64,000 nt of DNA from the NCBI GenBank assembly GCA_963969345.1, contig OZ017770.1:11278180-11342179 (forward strand), in the 5' to 3' direction. Source of the DNA: Turbatrix aceti. Taxonomy: Eukaryota > Nematoda > Chromadorea > Rhabditida > Panagrolaimidae. The notes below the pieces were generated by a model, which had not been told where the DNA came from, made no database searches, and was given only the letters and a program-made list of their open reading frames with translations. Made by a program: the position numbers and the translations under genes. Shown in pieces: positions 33,094-45,101 of the stretch. The stretch's first letter is position 1; every line of letters starts with the position of its first letter.

Positions 33094-36000
33094 ATGAGTC
33101 GAACACTGTCACAGCTGAGGTTGTTGCTGTGGAAAAACTACACGCAACAACTTCGATCTCCATGGTTTACATTCTTGGAGATATTCTTACCGCTTATCCT
33201 AATTGGAGTCGCATTCGGAGCTATGATTGGGGTGAGTTTAAAAAGTTAAAAAAACAATTATTTTTTTTGTATTTTAGCTACGACACACGTATGAAAAGTC
33301 ATACGACAACACTGAATTTGCTATATGGCCGGTAACGGGCACATCGGTTGACTTTTTCATACCACCAACACATAACGTCAGCACCAGCACTAATGATTCC
33401 AACGTTCATCTTGGAGATGTAAACTCAAAAAAAATGTTTCTGTGATAATGCTTTATTTTTAGCTACAAGGATCCATTCTAGATCTAACAATGCTGTGGTC
33501 CGGTAAAAAAAACAGTTGCCCTTTTCCACAGATCATGATCAATAAAACGGACTTTGTGGTGCATTCTGAGTTTTACTATACGCCTAACACGACGACAACC
33601 AACCAAATAATGAACATCTTTAAGGTGCGTTACGTTTCCCACCCCCATCAAGTATACATAGAAGTGTGCTATTATGTTCTTTTTTCCTACCAATTGAGTT
33701 TAAAAAAACTCAGCTTTTTTGACGATAAGGTAACATATAGCTGTACGGTTGACTCATTTATCAATAGAAGACACAGACTACAACGAACGGAGGAGGCATA
33801 GTTTACTGATAACGATTTTCCAAACAATGACTTTTAAATTGAAAAATAATGCTAAGCGAAACTTTTAGCAACGATTTACAATACTACATTTGGAAACCTA
33901 TTTGGAAACCTATTTGGAAGAAATACCCATACCTCTTCCCGACATTGGAAAAATTCTTCAAAATCGTTCCATATCAACCACATCTACAGTAAAAGGTTTT
34001 GCCACAGAAGAAGAGATGATCTCGGTTATTGGGGAAAATTTTGCAAATCAGTGTGACAATCCTATCATCGGTAAGCTAACGGAAACATATGTGATTAAAA
34101 AAAATATTTTTAGCTGGAATAGTTTTTGACCAAGCAACTGCAAATACGGATATCAACAACACCATCCCAACAAACATCAGCTACGCAATACGTTTGTCAA
34201 ATACGAAACGCAGATCACAGTCTGTTACCGGTCAGGTGCAGCCATGGAATACGCAACGACTCTTTACAATTCTTTACCTTTCGGGACCAATTAACCAATT
34301 TGTCAATAACGGCGGAGAACCAGGCTACTGGCAGGAAGGCTTCCTGACAATACAACGGGCAATTGATGCGTCGATATTTGACGTTTCAACGAATACTACA
34401 ATATGGAGGCTGGATGAGAACTTATTGGCGGAAAAAACATTTGTGACCGTAAGTTTTTACGTATATACGTTTTTTATTTATTTTTTTTAAATTTAGCTCC
34501 AACGTTTCCCCTTCCCGGCATATTCATCAAAAATAATAGAAGTCGGTGCATTCTTTCTTCCTACAGTAATTGTGTTTTCGCTTATGACCAGCGTGATCTA
34601 CATCGTCCGACAAATCGTTATGGAAAAAGAAAACTGCCTTAAAGAATACATGAAAGTCATGGGTCTATCACAGTGGGTGCACTGGATTGCATATTTCATT
34701 ATCAACTTTTTCAAATTAATTCTTATTGTTCTGGTAATAACTCTGCTCATGTATTTCATTGCCGAAAAAAGTGATCCAAGTATCGTCTTTGTACTCTTCC
34801 TTCTGTACGCCTTCAACGCGATATACTTTTCTTTCATGGTGTCAACCTTCCTTCAATCCGGCACAGCAGGAACGCTTGCAGCTGTAATAACGTGGATGCT
34901 GCTTTACTTTTGGTATACGTATTTCATGAATCTCGATCAACAGTCACCGGCTACGACCTCAATCAAGCTCGCAAATTGCATTAATCCTAACGTTGCACTT
35001 GGATTGGCTATCAACCTTATCGCGCAGTATGAAACGCAGTCAGATGGCATTCACTGGAGCGATATTCTGCAGCCTTCGGCACCTGATAACTCGCTAACCT
35101 TTTTGAATCTTTACGAAATGTTAATGGTTGACGGAGTCATTTTCATGGTGATAACTTGGTATGTAGAAGCAGTGAATCCGGGGGGAGAAGGTGTGCCACA
35201 GAAACTATGGTTTTTCATTTTGGTAAGCAAATATATTTAAAATAAGTATTTCATGACTAAACAAAATTTTTAGCCATCTTATTGGTTTCCTCGAATCGCG
35301 GCAACTCAAGCAAATGAGAAGAAAACTGTGACCAAAGAAGGTTTTACGGGCAACGAAGCAAGAGTGGAGCATGAGCCTCCTCTCACCCCGACCATCGTCA
35401 TCAAAGATCTCTGCAAAACCTATGGTACAAACGTAATTAAAAAAATTTTTGATTGCAAATTTGGAAAAGATGCTGAAAAGCGGGCAGTTGATCATCTCAA
35501 TCTCAAAATGTATCACGGTCAGCTTACTGCTTTATTGGGACACAACGGTGCAGGAAAAAGTACAACATTTTCGATGTTAACAGGTGTTATCCCATCGACA
35601 TCGGGTACTGCCTTCATTAATCAGTACGACATTAAAAATTCTCTGCCAAAAGTTCGACAATCATTAGGACTCTGTCCTCAGTACAACATACTTTTCGACA
35701 CACTGACCGTCTTTGAACATTTGGAATTTTTCTGCAAGGTAAAAACACCCAGCTTTATGTACATAATGTAACATTTTAAACTGTTTTTAGCTCAAAGGTC
35801 GCGAATGGAGAGATGAAGAAGCTCTGGATATTCTTATCCGATTAAAAATCGATTTCAAAAAAAATGATCGTGCGGGAACACTGTCAGGTGGTCAGAAGCG
35901 AAAGCTTTCACTTGCCATTGCACTGATTGGTGGATCGGAAATTGTCATGCTTGACGAGCCGACGTCTGGCATGGATCCAGGAGCAAGGCACGAAACCTGG

Positions 36001-39000
36001 GCATTACTACAATCCGAAAAAGCCAAAAGAACTATGCTCCTGACAACTCATTACATGGAAGAAGCAGATCTTCTGGGCGACAGGATTGCAATCATGGCTC
36101 ATGGTAAACTTCAGTGCTGTGGATCAAACATGTTTTTGAAAAACGCCTACGGAGCTGGCTATCATTTGACAGTAGTCTACGAAAGAGAAGAATACAGAGT
36201 CCTACAAGAAAAGTTTGCTGCTACTTTGTTTTTGTTGCGAAAATACTGCACAAAAGTTGACATTCAATCTGCAGTCGGTGCCGAAGCAACTTATCTTCTA
36301 TCTGCGGACGATAGGCCTAATTTCCCCAAAATGTTCCACGAATTAGAAAATGACCAGTTCAGTTTGGGCATTCTTTCTTTTGGAGTATCCATAACAACAA
36401 TGGAAGAAGTCTTCCTCAAAGTCAACGAGATCGCAAATGAGAAGAAGCGACTAGAAGACGGAATCGAAGAAGCACTGGACTACGATGATCACAAACGAGA
36501 CTATGACAAACTTGAAAATGCTCGTGCACCCGAACGACTCCAGGGCAACGCACTCCTCATTCAACACGCCAAAGCAATGTTCATCAAGCGAAGCATCTAC
36601 TTTTGCAGAAAATGGACGCAATTTATCCCCCAATTGTTATTACCGGTGTTGTATTTATTGCTGCTCGTGTGGGCATCAAAGCAAGTACCAGAGCCAAAAG
36701 CGCAAAATCCTCTGGATTTGACTATGTACATGTTTTCAAAGAATGGAAAGCCTGCAAATGTTTTTGTCAGTACAGAACATTTACCACAGTTGGAAACGTA
36801 AGCTTATTTTTTTTTGTTTGCGCAAAAAAATCTCGACATATTTTTCAAAAGCGTAAATCTAATAGTTTTCTGAAAACGACAAAACTAGCACGCACATAAC
36901 TACAAAAAAGGTAACAAAGTAATTTACACGCAAGGTCAATGATATTGTAACAAACAAAACACGTCAAGACTGCCCATAAAAATGTCATAAATAAATATAC
37001 GTAAAATATAATCATGATGTCAAACAATAATTCAAAAATAAGCATTTGCTATGCAATCAAAGTCAGCTCTCGTCGCTTGTGCATGCAATCCGCATTTCCG
37101 AAAAAAAAGCGCGCTTTTTTGGAAATGCGGACGCTTCTTCTCTCAAAAGCTCAGCAGATTTTTTCATACAGAAAGACAAACGCCAATTCCTATGAAAACC
37201 GAACAGGTAGTAGAATTTTGACTGTAAAAACAATTTTGTGAATGCTTTATTGATTCACAAAAAAGTAAAAACAACTTGTGTAGACCCCTTATTTTGTTCA
37301 ACAGCTTAGCATCGCACGGACAACGCGATAGCTACGCCGCACGGTTGACAGGTTTACCAGAAGAACTATGCGCGGCACTTGGTATTTGATATACGTCGCA
37401 GGCATTTTCCCAACCCCAACCCTTAGGAATCTATCGGCAAAAGCACTAGACCGACATCATACCTTAAGAGTTCATTGGCGCGGCACTAGTTACTTGTCCC
37501 TTCCTCGGTTCGCGTAGTCTGCTTTCACGAACTGGCCAACAAGTGACTCGGTTGTGGCCTTGTCTGAACCGTGAATCAGTAAAGCATCCCAAAATTGTTT
37601 TTACAATTAACATGATATTACCTATTTGGTTTTCGAATGAATTGGCGTTTGTACATCAATGTGAAAACATCTGCAGAGCAAAGAAAAGGAAAAGCGTGCG
37701 CATTTCTATAAAGAAAACTATTATCGGCTGATATCTCGGAACTGATGATAGTTATCAAAGATTTCTTTTTTTACAGTGTGTTTGTTTTCGATTGCTGCAT
37801 CTGTCTGAAAAATTTGGAAACAATCTGCGGTTTGCATTAATTGCTATGATCGCAAATTTATTAAAAAAATGGCTATTTTTGAATGCTCCTATCAAATCTC
37901 CCAGATAATCAGTATGAAAAATAAATATATGGGTTTTTGCGAAAAAATTTGTTTAATCCATAGCAATGGAAATTTAACAAACACTTGAATATGAACCTTT
38001 CTCAACATGACGAATTTTTACGCTTATGCCACACGCGCAAAAAGCAGTGAAAATAAAACATTGGGTGAACGTAAATAGTCGATCTGCATGTCAAAAAGAA
38101 TTATAAAAGAATATTGTTCAAAAATATAAAAAAAACTTAATAAACTTTTTTTCAGAAGCTTGAATAGCACAATACAAGTCACAAATCCGAATTTGAACTA
38201 TACAATCACATCTTGTCCTACGAACAATGACATGAACGAGTTGATAATAAACGACACAAAATCTGTTGGTCTGAGTTATTTTTTCAAAAAAAATATAACA
38301 TTTTTGCAGGATGGTATCCGACTTTTTGGACTACACAGCCCGTTGGCCTACGAGGGATTAGGTGTGGTTCCAATTAAATTTCAACGATTAAATCTCAATA
38401 TTTTGAACACACTTTTTAACAATTTTGGGTATCACGCAGTAGCCGTTGGCGTGAGTTTAGCAGACGCAATGTGGCTCACTCAGATGGCAAATCGAAGTGT
38501 AGCCGTCAACGTTATAAATCACCCCTTGCCCCCGACAATTGCTGATTCACTCAAAAACAAAGATAATACTAATAGTTCGGCTTTTATTCTGTCCTATGCC
38601 ATAATCGTGTGTATGAGCATGGTAGTGTCAGGCTACAGCTCATTCCTCATTCGTGAGCGTAAGAAGAAGTCAAAACACATGCAGATCATGTCGGGCATTC
38701 AGCCCTGGTTATATTGGCTAACAACCGCAATTTGGGATTCTGTGTGTTTCCTAATCCCCTTGGTTCTCTTCCTGTTAGTTTTCAAAATCATGAATCTTCG
38801 GCAGTACATTGACAGATCCAGTACCATCGTGGAGTTAATTATTGTAATGCTGCTTTACGGCTGGACAACTATTCCTTTTGTCTACTCCTTCTCGTTTGTC
38901 TTCAACACTGCACCCAAAGGATATACCATGATTGTGATGTACAACATCATCAGCGGGATGATAGGCTCCATTGCCGTGCCAATTGTCAGTCAGACTGCAA

Positions 39001-40505
39001 ATCCATCTGTTGCCTACACAGTAGAAGTTATTTTGTCATTTTTCTTTTCCACGTACAACTTGAGTAGCTGTTTTTCAAAAATTTACACAAACGAATACTC
39101 AAGGTCAGCTTGTGCCGCAGTGGATTGTGCCTCTACTGCAATTGCGTCAACGGTGCCGCAATGTTGTGGATCAAATGAAGGTTTGGCAAAAATTAATTTC
39201 GAATACGTATGAAAATCAAAAAAAAATTTCAGAAAAAATTTTCACTGACAGCATTTTAATGACATACGATAAACGAGGCCTAGGATATGGTATTATCTTC
39301 TTGGCAGTTGAAGGCTTTTTATTCTGGTTCACAACAATTGCCATTGAAAAAGACTGGTTTGGAAAATTGAAAACCGTACTTTGTACTAAGAAAACAGCGG
39401 ATTTCCATAATCTAGGTTACGACTGGAGCACCGAGCCCGACGCTAATAAATCCGTCGAAGACAATGATGTTTTAACCGAAAAGCACGAAATCCAGTCATC
39501 ATCACCCAACTCCCACGCAATACTGGTTAGGGATATCAAAAAGTGGTACGGCAAGTTCAACGCAGTGAAAGGAATCTCATTCCATGTCGATGAAGGAGAG
39601 TGCTTTGGACTCCTTGGTGTCAACGGTGCCGGCAAAACGTCAACCTTCCAAATGCTTACCGGTGAAAATACGGTATCCGATGGGGAAGCCTTTATGGAAG
39701 GCCTCAGCGTGATTCACGATTGGCGAGAAGCAGGATCTTGTATCGGCTACTGTCCTCAGTACGATGCGATAATCAAAGAAATGAGTGGCGAAGAAACTCT
39801 CTACATGTTTGCCAGAATTCGAGGCATTAAAAGCAATGAAATAAAAACTGTAGTTTCGGCTATCATCGACGCAATCGGAATCGGCATCTATGCAAAACGC
39901 CAAATCAAAACCTATTCCGGAGGCAACAAGAGACGACTCAGTCTTGGCATTGCCCTGGTTGGCATGCCAAAAATTTTGTTACTCGACGAACCGACTTCGG
40001 GCGTTGATCCAAAAGCGCGACGCATCATCTGGGACATTCTGTCAAAGGTAAGAGAAATGGGATCGGCACTCGTGTTGACGTCACACAGCATGGAAGAATG
40101 CGAAGCACTCTGCTCAACTCTTGCCATTATGGTGTACGGTAGATTCAGATGCTACGGAAGTGTGCAGCACATCAAGAGTCGCTACGGAGCCGGGTATACA
40201 CTGCTCATGCGAGTCGATAAGGATCACATTGATTACGCAAGATCAACAATCCTACAGACATTTCCTAACTCAATTCTCAAAGTAGGTATTCCAATAAAAA
40301 TTTTACATCAAACATATTTTTTTAGGAGCAACACGTTCAACAACTGCACTTTGAACTCAAGAGAACAGATGATCAAAAATGGTCAACACTTTTCGAAGAA
40401 CTAGAAAATTTGAGTGGACCGCTGCACATCAGTGACTACTCTCTATCACAGACCACACTCGAACAGGTCTTTGTCGAATTTTCCAAACAAGCCGAATTTA
40501 AATAG
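33094..40505 (+). CDS. Full-length ABCA-family lipid transporter
   Basis: Eleven exons (33094-33231, 33278-33418, 33463-33624, 33869-34070, 34114-34448, 34497-35222, 35274-35738, 35791-36797, 38156-39180, 39233-40281, 40326-40505) join to 1809 residues. The layout is the ABCA one: an N-terminal TM helix, large extracellular loop, TM cluster, NBD1, regulatory linker, second TM/extracellular half, NBD2. NBD1 shows Walker [10 protein letters not shown] (about 657), signature LSGGQ (about 754) and Walker B MLDEP (about 777). NBD2 shows GVNGAGKT (about 1530), signature SGGN and LLLDEP (about 1650). Members move phospholipid or sterol across membranes; C. elegans CED-7 acts in corpse engulfment. 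Whether this is the CED-7 orthologue or another ABCA1/ABCA3-like member is open. Introns are 45-70 nt except three: 33625-33868 (244 nt), and 36798-38155 (1.36 kb), which holds a long inverted repeat. Confidence 0.94.
37090..37707. repeat. Long inverted repeat (foldback element) in ABCA intron
   Basis: Bases 37121-37258 and the reverse complement of 37571-37707 align along their whole length at roughly 75-80 percent identity, sharing for example ACAAACGCCAATTC, TGTAAAAACAATTTTG and GCTTTA-TGATTCAC. They flank a 312-nt, less AT-rich loop. At the left edge a separate near-perfect hairpin pairs CCGCATTTCC (37090-37099) with GGAAATGCGG (37121-37130) through A and T runs. The structure lies entirely within intron 8 of the ABCA gene on its sense strand, so the pre-mRNA would fold into a long duplex. 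No transposase frame is visible. Confidence 0.75.
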
Positions 40506-40693
40506 GACAGGAGGAAAAAATTGTAATTATAATTAAAACTGACAAGATTTACCTTCAAGTAGGACAGCAAAGTCCGTGCATTAAAAAACCCAAAAGAAAT
40601 TATGCTTTCTCAAGACATTTTTCATCTACATTTTTGGTCTTATTATTATTGAATGTATGTTTGTTAGGTTTTCATGTGATAATTAGATTTTTC

Positions 40694-40699
40694 AATAAA
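40694..40699 (+). terminator. Putative poly(A) signal of the ABCA gene
   Basis: AATAAA occurs about 190 nt after the stop. The minus-strand poly(A) signal of UCP4 lies only about 30 nt further on, so the two 3' UTRs probably meet or overlap. Confidence 0.5.
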
Positions 40700-40724
40700 T
40701 ATGAAACACAGACATAAATCCTAT

Positions 40725-40730
40725 TTTATT
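40725..40730 (-). terminator. Putative poly(A) signal of ucp-4
   Basis: AATAAA on the minus strand lies about 14 nt after the UCP4 stop, giving a very short 3' UTR. Confidence 0.5.
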
Positions 40731-40743
40731 ACGATAAACAAAC

Positions 40744-41937
40744 CTAAAAGCTCGAAGCCCCTGTTAGCCTCCGAATCTCCTCAAACGAAACCCAGAAAGT
40801 CAAGGACCAGGGTGCCATGCGGATATAGGTGGGCAAAAATCCCCTGTACAGCGCCCAAAAACCTTCGTGTTGAACAATGTGCCGCAGACAGTGGAAAGAA
40901 CCATGGTAGGTAGGGCCAGGATGGTGTCTAAACACTGCCCATAAAACTGATTTTGTGATCCAAAAAACAAAACTTACTCTCGATCGTGTAAGTGACGTAA
41001 CTGATCCATGATGCGGGTTTTCACTACATCAGACGGAGTAGATACAATCGCCGCTGCAAGACCAGAACAAGCGCTTGACATCCCGTGAGTAATCCAGTTG
41101 TCTCCCAGGTTCGTATTCTCGAGGATGTAATGCTTCGTGCGATCGTAGGTAGCCAGGTCCGCCATGTTGAGGAGAGCAGCGCGTTGACAATTCGGAACCC
41201 ATCCAAGCCAAAGCCCTCGGATGCCATTCTGTTGGTAGAGAAGTCGAAAAGCATGCCAGGTACTGCGAAAACGAGGAGATAGGTTGCGACGCTTACGAAG
41301 CCCCTCCATCTGTAGCTGGACTTTGACGAGATCCGCGGGACTAGCGACAAACTGTGCAAAAGCACCGGAGACAAGACCAGAAACCATGGCTTTCCTAAAA
41401 CGAAGATAAGTATCTTGTATCCATTGTAATATGCACATAAAAACACTCACCAGACAGCAAAATGAGTTGCAGATTCGTGTTCAGTCATCCAGGAAGAACG
41501 GATTACTTCGTACGAGCCCATTCGAATGCCAGTATATACTAAACTAAACTCGATGAACTTTAGCCAATGTAAAACCGAAGACCCAACCATAGTGACGGTA
41601 GATAGCCGGTGCCAGTCCTTGCCAGAGAGACATGATGCCTTCGCGACGCACTGAAAAATGTCCTTTCCACATAAAATCAGAAAACAAAATATCGTACCAA
41701 TATTGAATGTAACTGTGAACATGCCTTTCGGCTTCTTTCCTTGGGTTTTGGCGGTTTGGAGACGGGTTTTAGTGATGTCAAGCGGATAAGTCACTAAAAA
41801 AAAAATTTATCGGGCAAACGCAAATATTCAATTTTACCTGTTTCGGCGACCATAGCTGCAGAACACGACAACCCATACTTGAGTAGAACGCTAGTGACGC
41901 CACTAGGTGAATCCGCACCGCCCGGAAGAATCGGCAT
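40744..41937 (-). CDS. ucp-4: Mitochondrial carrier UCP4 (SLC25A27-like)
   Basis: This is an inner-mitochondrial-membrane carrier of 315 residues (human UCP4 323), from exons 41937-41838, 41793-41698, 41650-41588, 41538-41451, 41394-40978 and 40927-40744. The three tandem carrier repeats each carry the PxDxxK signature: YPLDITKTRLQ (about residue 36), SPADLVKVQLQMEG and TPSDVVKTRIM. UCP4-specific stretches are LWQGLAPAIYRH, GIRGLWLGWVPNCQRAALLN and YRGFLPTYIRMAPWSLTFW. C. elegans UCP-4 has been linked to mitochondrial succinate/complex II function; the transported substrate is otherwise debated. The ATG chosen is the first in frame after an upstream open stretch that begins with TTG, so a longer N-terminus with an upstream exon is possible. 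Confidence 0.94.
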
Positions 41938-42101
41938 CGCGAGAAAAGGCACACGAGCAGCCGTGCTTCCCTCGAAAATGCACGAACAACAGTTGGCTGT
42001 TAACAGTTTGCTGTTGTTGAGAACGCTTTGCCAAGACAAGGGTGACGCTTATAAAAAAAGGCAAAAATAGCATTTATATGCTCTTTCAGGGTTGCGAATA
42101 T

Positions 42102-42159
42102 GGGATTCCCCGGGAGATTCCCCGGAGAATATTCTCGGGAATCCCCGGGAATGGGATCC
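42102..42159. repeat. GC-rich imperfect palindrome
   Basis: Repeated ATTCCCCGGG-type units are arranged symmetrically around a GAATATTC centre near 42126-42133. The left side and the reverse complement of the right agree at most positions. The motif resembles the CCCGGGA block near 31.75 kb. Confidence 0.6.
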
Positions 42160-42709
42160 GTGCTTCGTCTTGAATCGTGCAGCATTGTGATTATCGCGTT
42201 TTTACAAAGCTCCTATGTTGTGAACATCATGCATTTTGTTATACAAGATGTTACACAACTAGAACAAAAATTGGGGTCGATTAAAGTCAAAATAGAGAAA
42301 TATGCGCTTTCCCATATACAATTAAAAATTTTTTCGACATGCTGCCCGCTAGCTAGGCAACTGAAATTTTACATAACTATTACCTTTGGTAACACACTGT
42401 TACAGTAAAAAAATCAGCTCAAACAATTGAGATTTGAGGATGTGGCGTTTAAAAGAATAAAAACGCATACTTCTACTGGTCAGTACTGTATATGGCAAGT
42501 ATTTATTTTTGATTTTGTAATTGTTACGCGAGTACGAGTTGGTGCAACGCGTGCGCACTCATATCTAATTGTTTCCTGTATTTCCGTTTCCTACTGTCTT
42601 AGTTGTTGTTTTGTCTGTCGCCGCGAGCGGTCGGCCGAAGACAAGCCCGGAGCAACCCGAAGACCTTATAGCTAGTGTTTTCGGATTCGGAAATTTTTTG
42701 GGTAACCCA

Positions 42710-42781
42710 AGCCGAACCCGAACCTGAAAATTTGGAGAACCCGAGACTTTCGGGTCTGGTTCGGGTCGGGTCGGGTAACCC
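42710..42781. repeat. Foldback repeat of GGGTC/GAACCC units
   Basis: GGGTAACCCAAGCCGAACC at 42710 faces the inverted run GGTTCGGGTCGGGTCGGG ending in GGGTAACCC at 42773-42781. Simple CCCGAAC/TCGGG units make up most of both arms. The flank then reads CGACAACACTG, which resembles the AACACTG terminus of the element at 49.4 kb. Confidence 0.6.
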
Positions 42782-45101
42782 GACAACACTGCTCATGGCT
42801 GAGGTAATGATTGTGTCTGATTGTATATTGTCTTATGTGTATTGGTTATAGGTCTTTGATTGTGAGTAAAGTATCTATCGCAAGTGGCATAGATTACTAC
42901 AGTAATTTTAATCAAAATTTAATTAAACGTGGTTTTAATTTAAGCACTTTAAGAAGTTGTGCGTTGTAGCTGACATGAAGCCAGATGTAAGAAAATCAGT
43001 TTTTTAGACTGTTTTTTTTTTAATATTACCTCGCGTCACAGAGAAAAAAAGAAGACGCTCTAGAGCGAAAATTCGGATAACTCGATTATAGCCCCGGACT
43101 TGAAATTGAGTAACCGTAAACAAATTTGGGTTTGGAGAGTTATTAGCTTTGACAATAGAATAAAGATAAATTAATTTTCTTACTAATTGTTTTGTAAACA
43201 GTCAACAAATGAGTAAGCAACAAAACGCTCGCAAAAATTTAAAAAAAAGTTAGTGTATTACCACGCTTTGTTTCGAAACGTACAACTTCTCTGAATTATA
43301 AAAATTACACAGAGGAAGATGCAAATTCCTTAGTAAAACATGATAGAGAACGCATAAACGTCACTTATTTTGAAATATTAAAAAAAACCTTAGTTCTGTT
43401 ACATTTTGTCGGAGGTGACCTTCTCCACCAAGCGTTAAAATTACCAAACAAAAGAATTACCAACAAATCGAAAAAATTTAGTGTCAGATCTGTGATTTAC
43501 GGAAAATTCTCCAATTCCAAAAATGTTGTGTGTTATAAAATTGTTTTTGTTGCCGTAAAAGTTTTTGGACTCGAAATTTCGAGCCAAGCCGTCATTACTA
43601 TAAAAAATAAATAATAAATATTTAGAACCAAATATAGAATGCGGTAAAAATAAAGCAGTGTCTAACAAAAAAAAAGAATAATTTCGAGCCAAACGTCAGG
43701 CATATCCGACAATACGAATAACATTTATTTGACAACACGGTTTTTATCGTTATCTTAAAAAAATTTTATATAGCATCACAAATTGCGCACGATGCGAGCC
43801 GGGATTTTTTTCTACAAGTAGCCAAAAGACAAGTGAACGCGACAACGAGGAGTTGTTTACGCTCGTATTCGCGTCAGGCGGTCAAAAAAATCTACTATTC
43901 ATACTTTCAGTTTTTTACCCATAGAAAATATCTTCATTCACTCGCCAGAATTAAGACACGTGTTTTTTTCTCGCTTGCAAATTTTTCATTTATCTTTCCT
44001 TATTGATCAAAAGACAGCATCTGAACTTTTTTCAATTTAAACGATCTTATCCATGATTTAATTTTGTTTTAAAACATGAAATTCAAAAAAAAAAATCACG
44101 TTTTTTGCTAAAAGTGCTTGGCAGAAGCAAAATGCCATGGTCATGGAGGGTCCCATGTGGTTGTCGATAACAAGCTTTGCGCTTGCGTGAGCTTACATTA
44201 ACAGTACGTAGAAGAGTAGACAACAAGTTTGAAGGTCGTGTTGTCTATTGTTGGACGTAGGCAATCTAGCACTTGGATGGCGGAATATCGATTTTGCCTT
44301 AGACATCATCATTGCAGCCAACCAACGTTTTATTTATGTCAGCGATGATGCACAACGACAGACTTACTCCGTTCTATGCGATGCGCAAAGACAAGCCATC
44401 AATTTGCGCAACTCTTTGCACGAAAAATTTAGTCGAGTTTTAGAGTATGTTTGTTACCAGATGCATTGCTTTTTCTGCTCTTTTTGTTCTTGGTTGCGCT
44501 TGTATCCGATAACGGCATTTTGGCGCATTAGACAAGGTTGCCAGTTTTCTGGTACGTTGCCGTCCAGATAACGTGTGTGATGTCTCTTTTCTCAAGGCTG
44601 TTCTTCCCTGTCATCAGCGAGCCGTCGTTTTTTTCTCTGGCTTAGTTGGCAATTTGGTATCCCCTGAGAATGATAGAGCGGTGTAGTAGTCGTCTTTCGG
44701 TTGGACTAAATTTTAAAAAGTGCTTGCTCACTTTCCACTTACCTTATACATCAGGTGAGTGGTAGTCAAGGTGTTATTTCATGTTTTTTCCATATTTGCC
44801 TGTTCCACCGAGTTGTCTCTCGCTCGTTGTTTTTTTGCCTTAAAACTTACTCATACCCATGTTTAAAGATGATAAAATTGTTTTTATGCAACAACATGCC
44901 CCCGAGATAATTGTTGAATATGCAGTTGATACTTGCTTTGCGCACGCATATTCGACCCACAGCGAATTGTGTTTTGTTTGAAATCGATAGCACTGCTTTT
45001 GCGTATTTTACATTTTTTACTGCCCTTTGTGCTTCCACTTGCGGTCTATTGAAAGATTTTGTTTTTGCATTGCGTTTACCATTGCACTTTTTTTAGCCGC
45101 G

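Larger units (their letters stand above)
41938..45101. other. 3.2-kb repeat-bearing gap, UCP4 to 4E-T
   Basis: The two genes are transcribed outward, so both promoters should be here. It contains palindromic GC-rich blocks at 42102-42159 and 42710-42781, listed separately, in otherwise AT-rich DNA. A 108-codon frame at 44248-44571 reads as moderately protein-like (repeated DAQRQ) but has no partner exons or known domain. TTTTTTTAG ending at 45096, five bases before the 4E-T ATG, is a likely trans-splice acceptor. Confidence 0.45.

Noticed and set aside
44248..44571. 108-codon frame upstream of 4E-T, first taken for a missing exon
   Set aside because: 4E-T is complete from its own ATG with the eIF4E motif near the start, and no donor in phase joins this frame to it. 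It may be a gene fragment but this cannot be shown.
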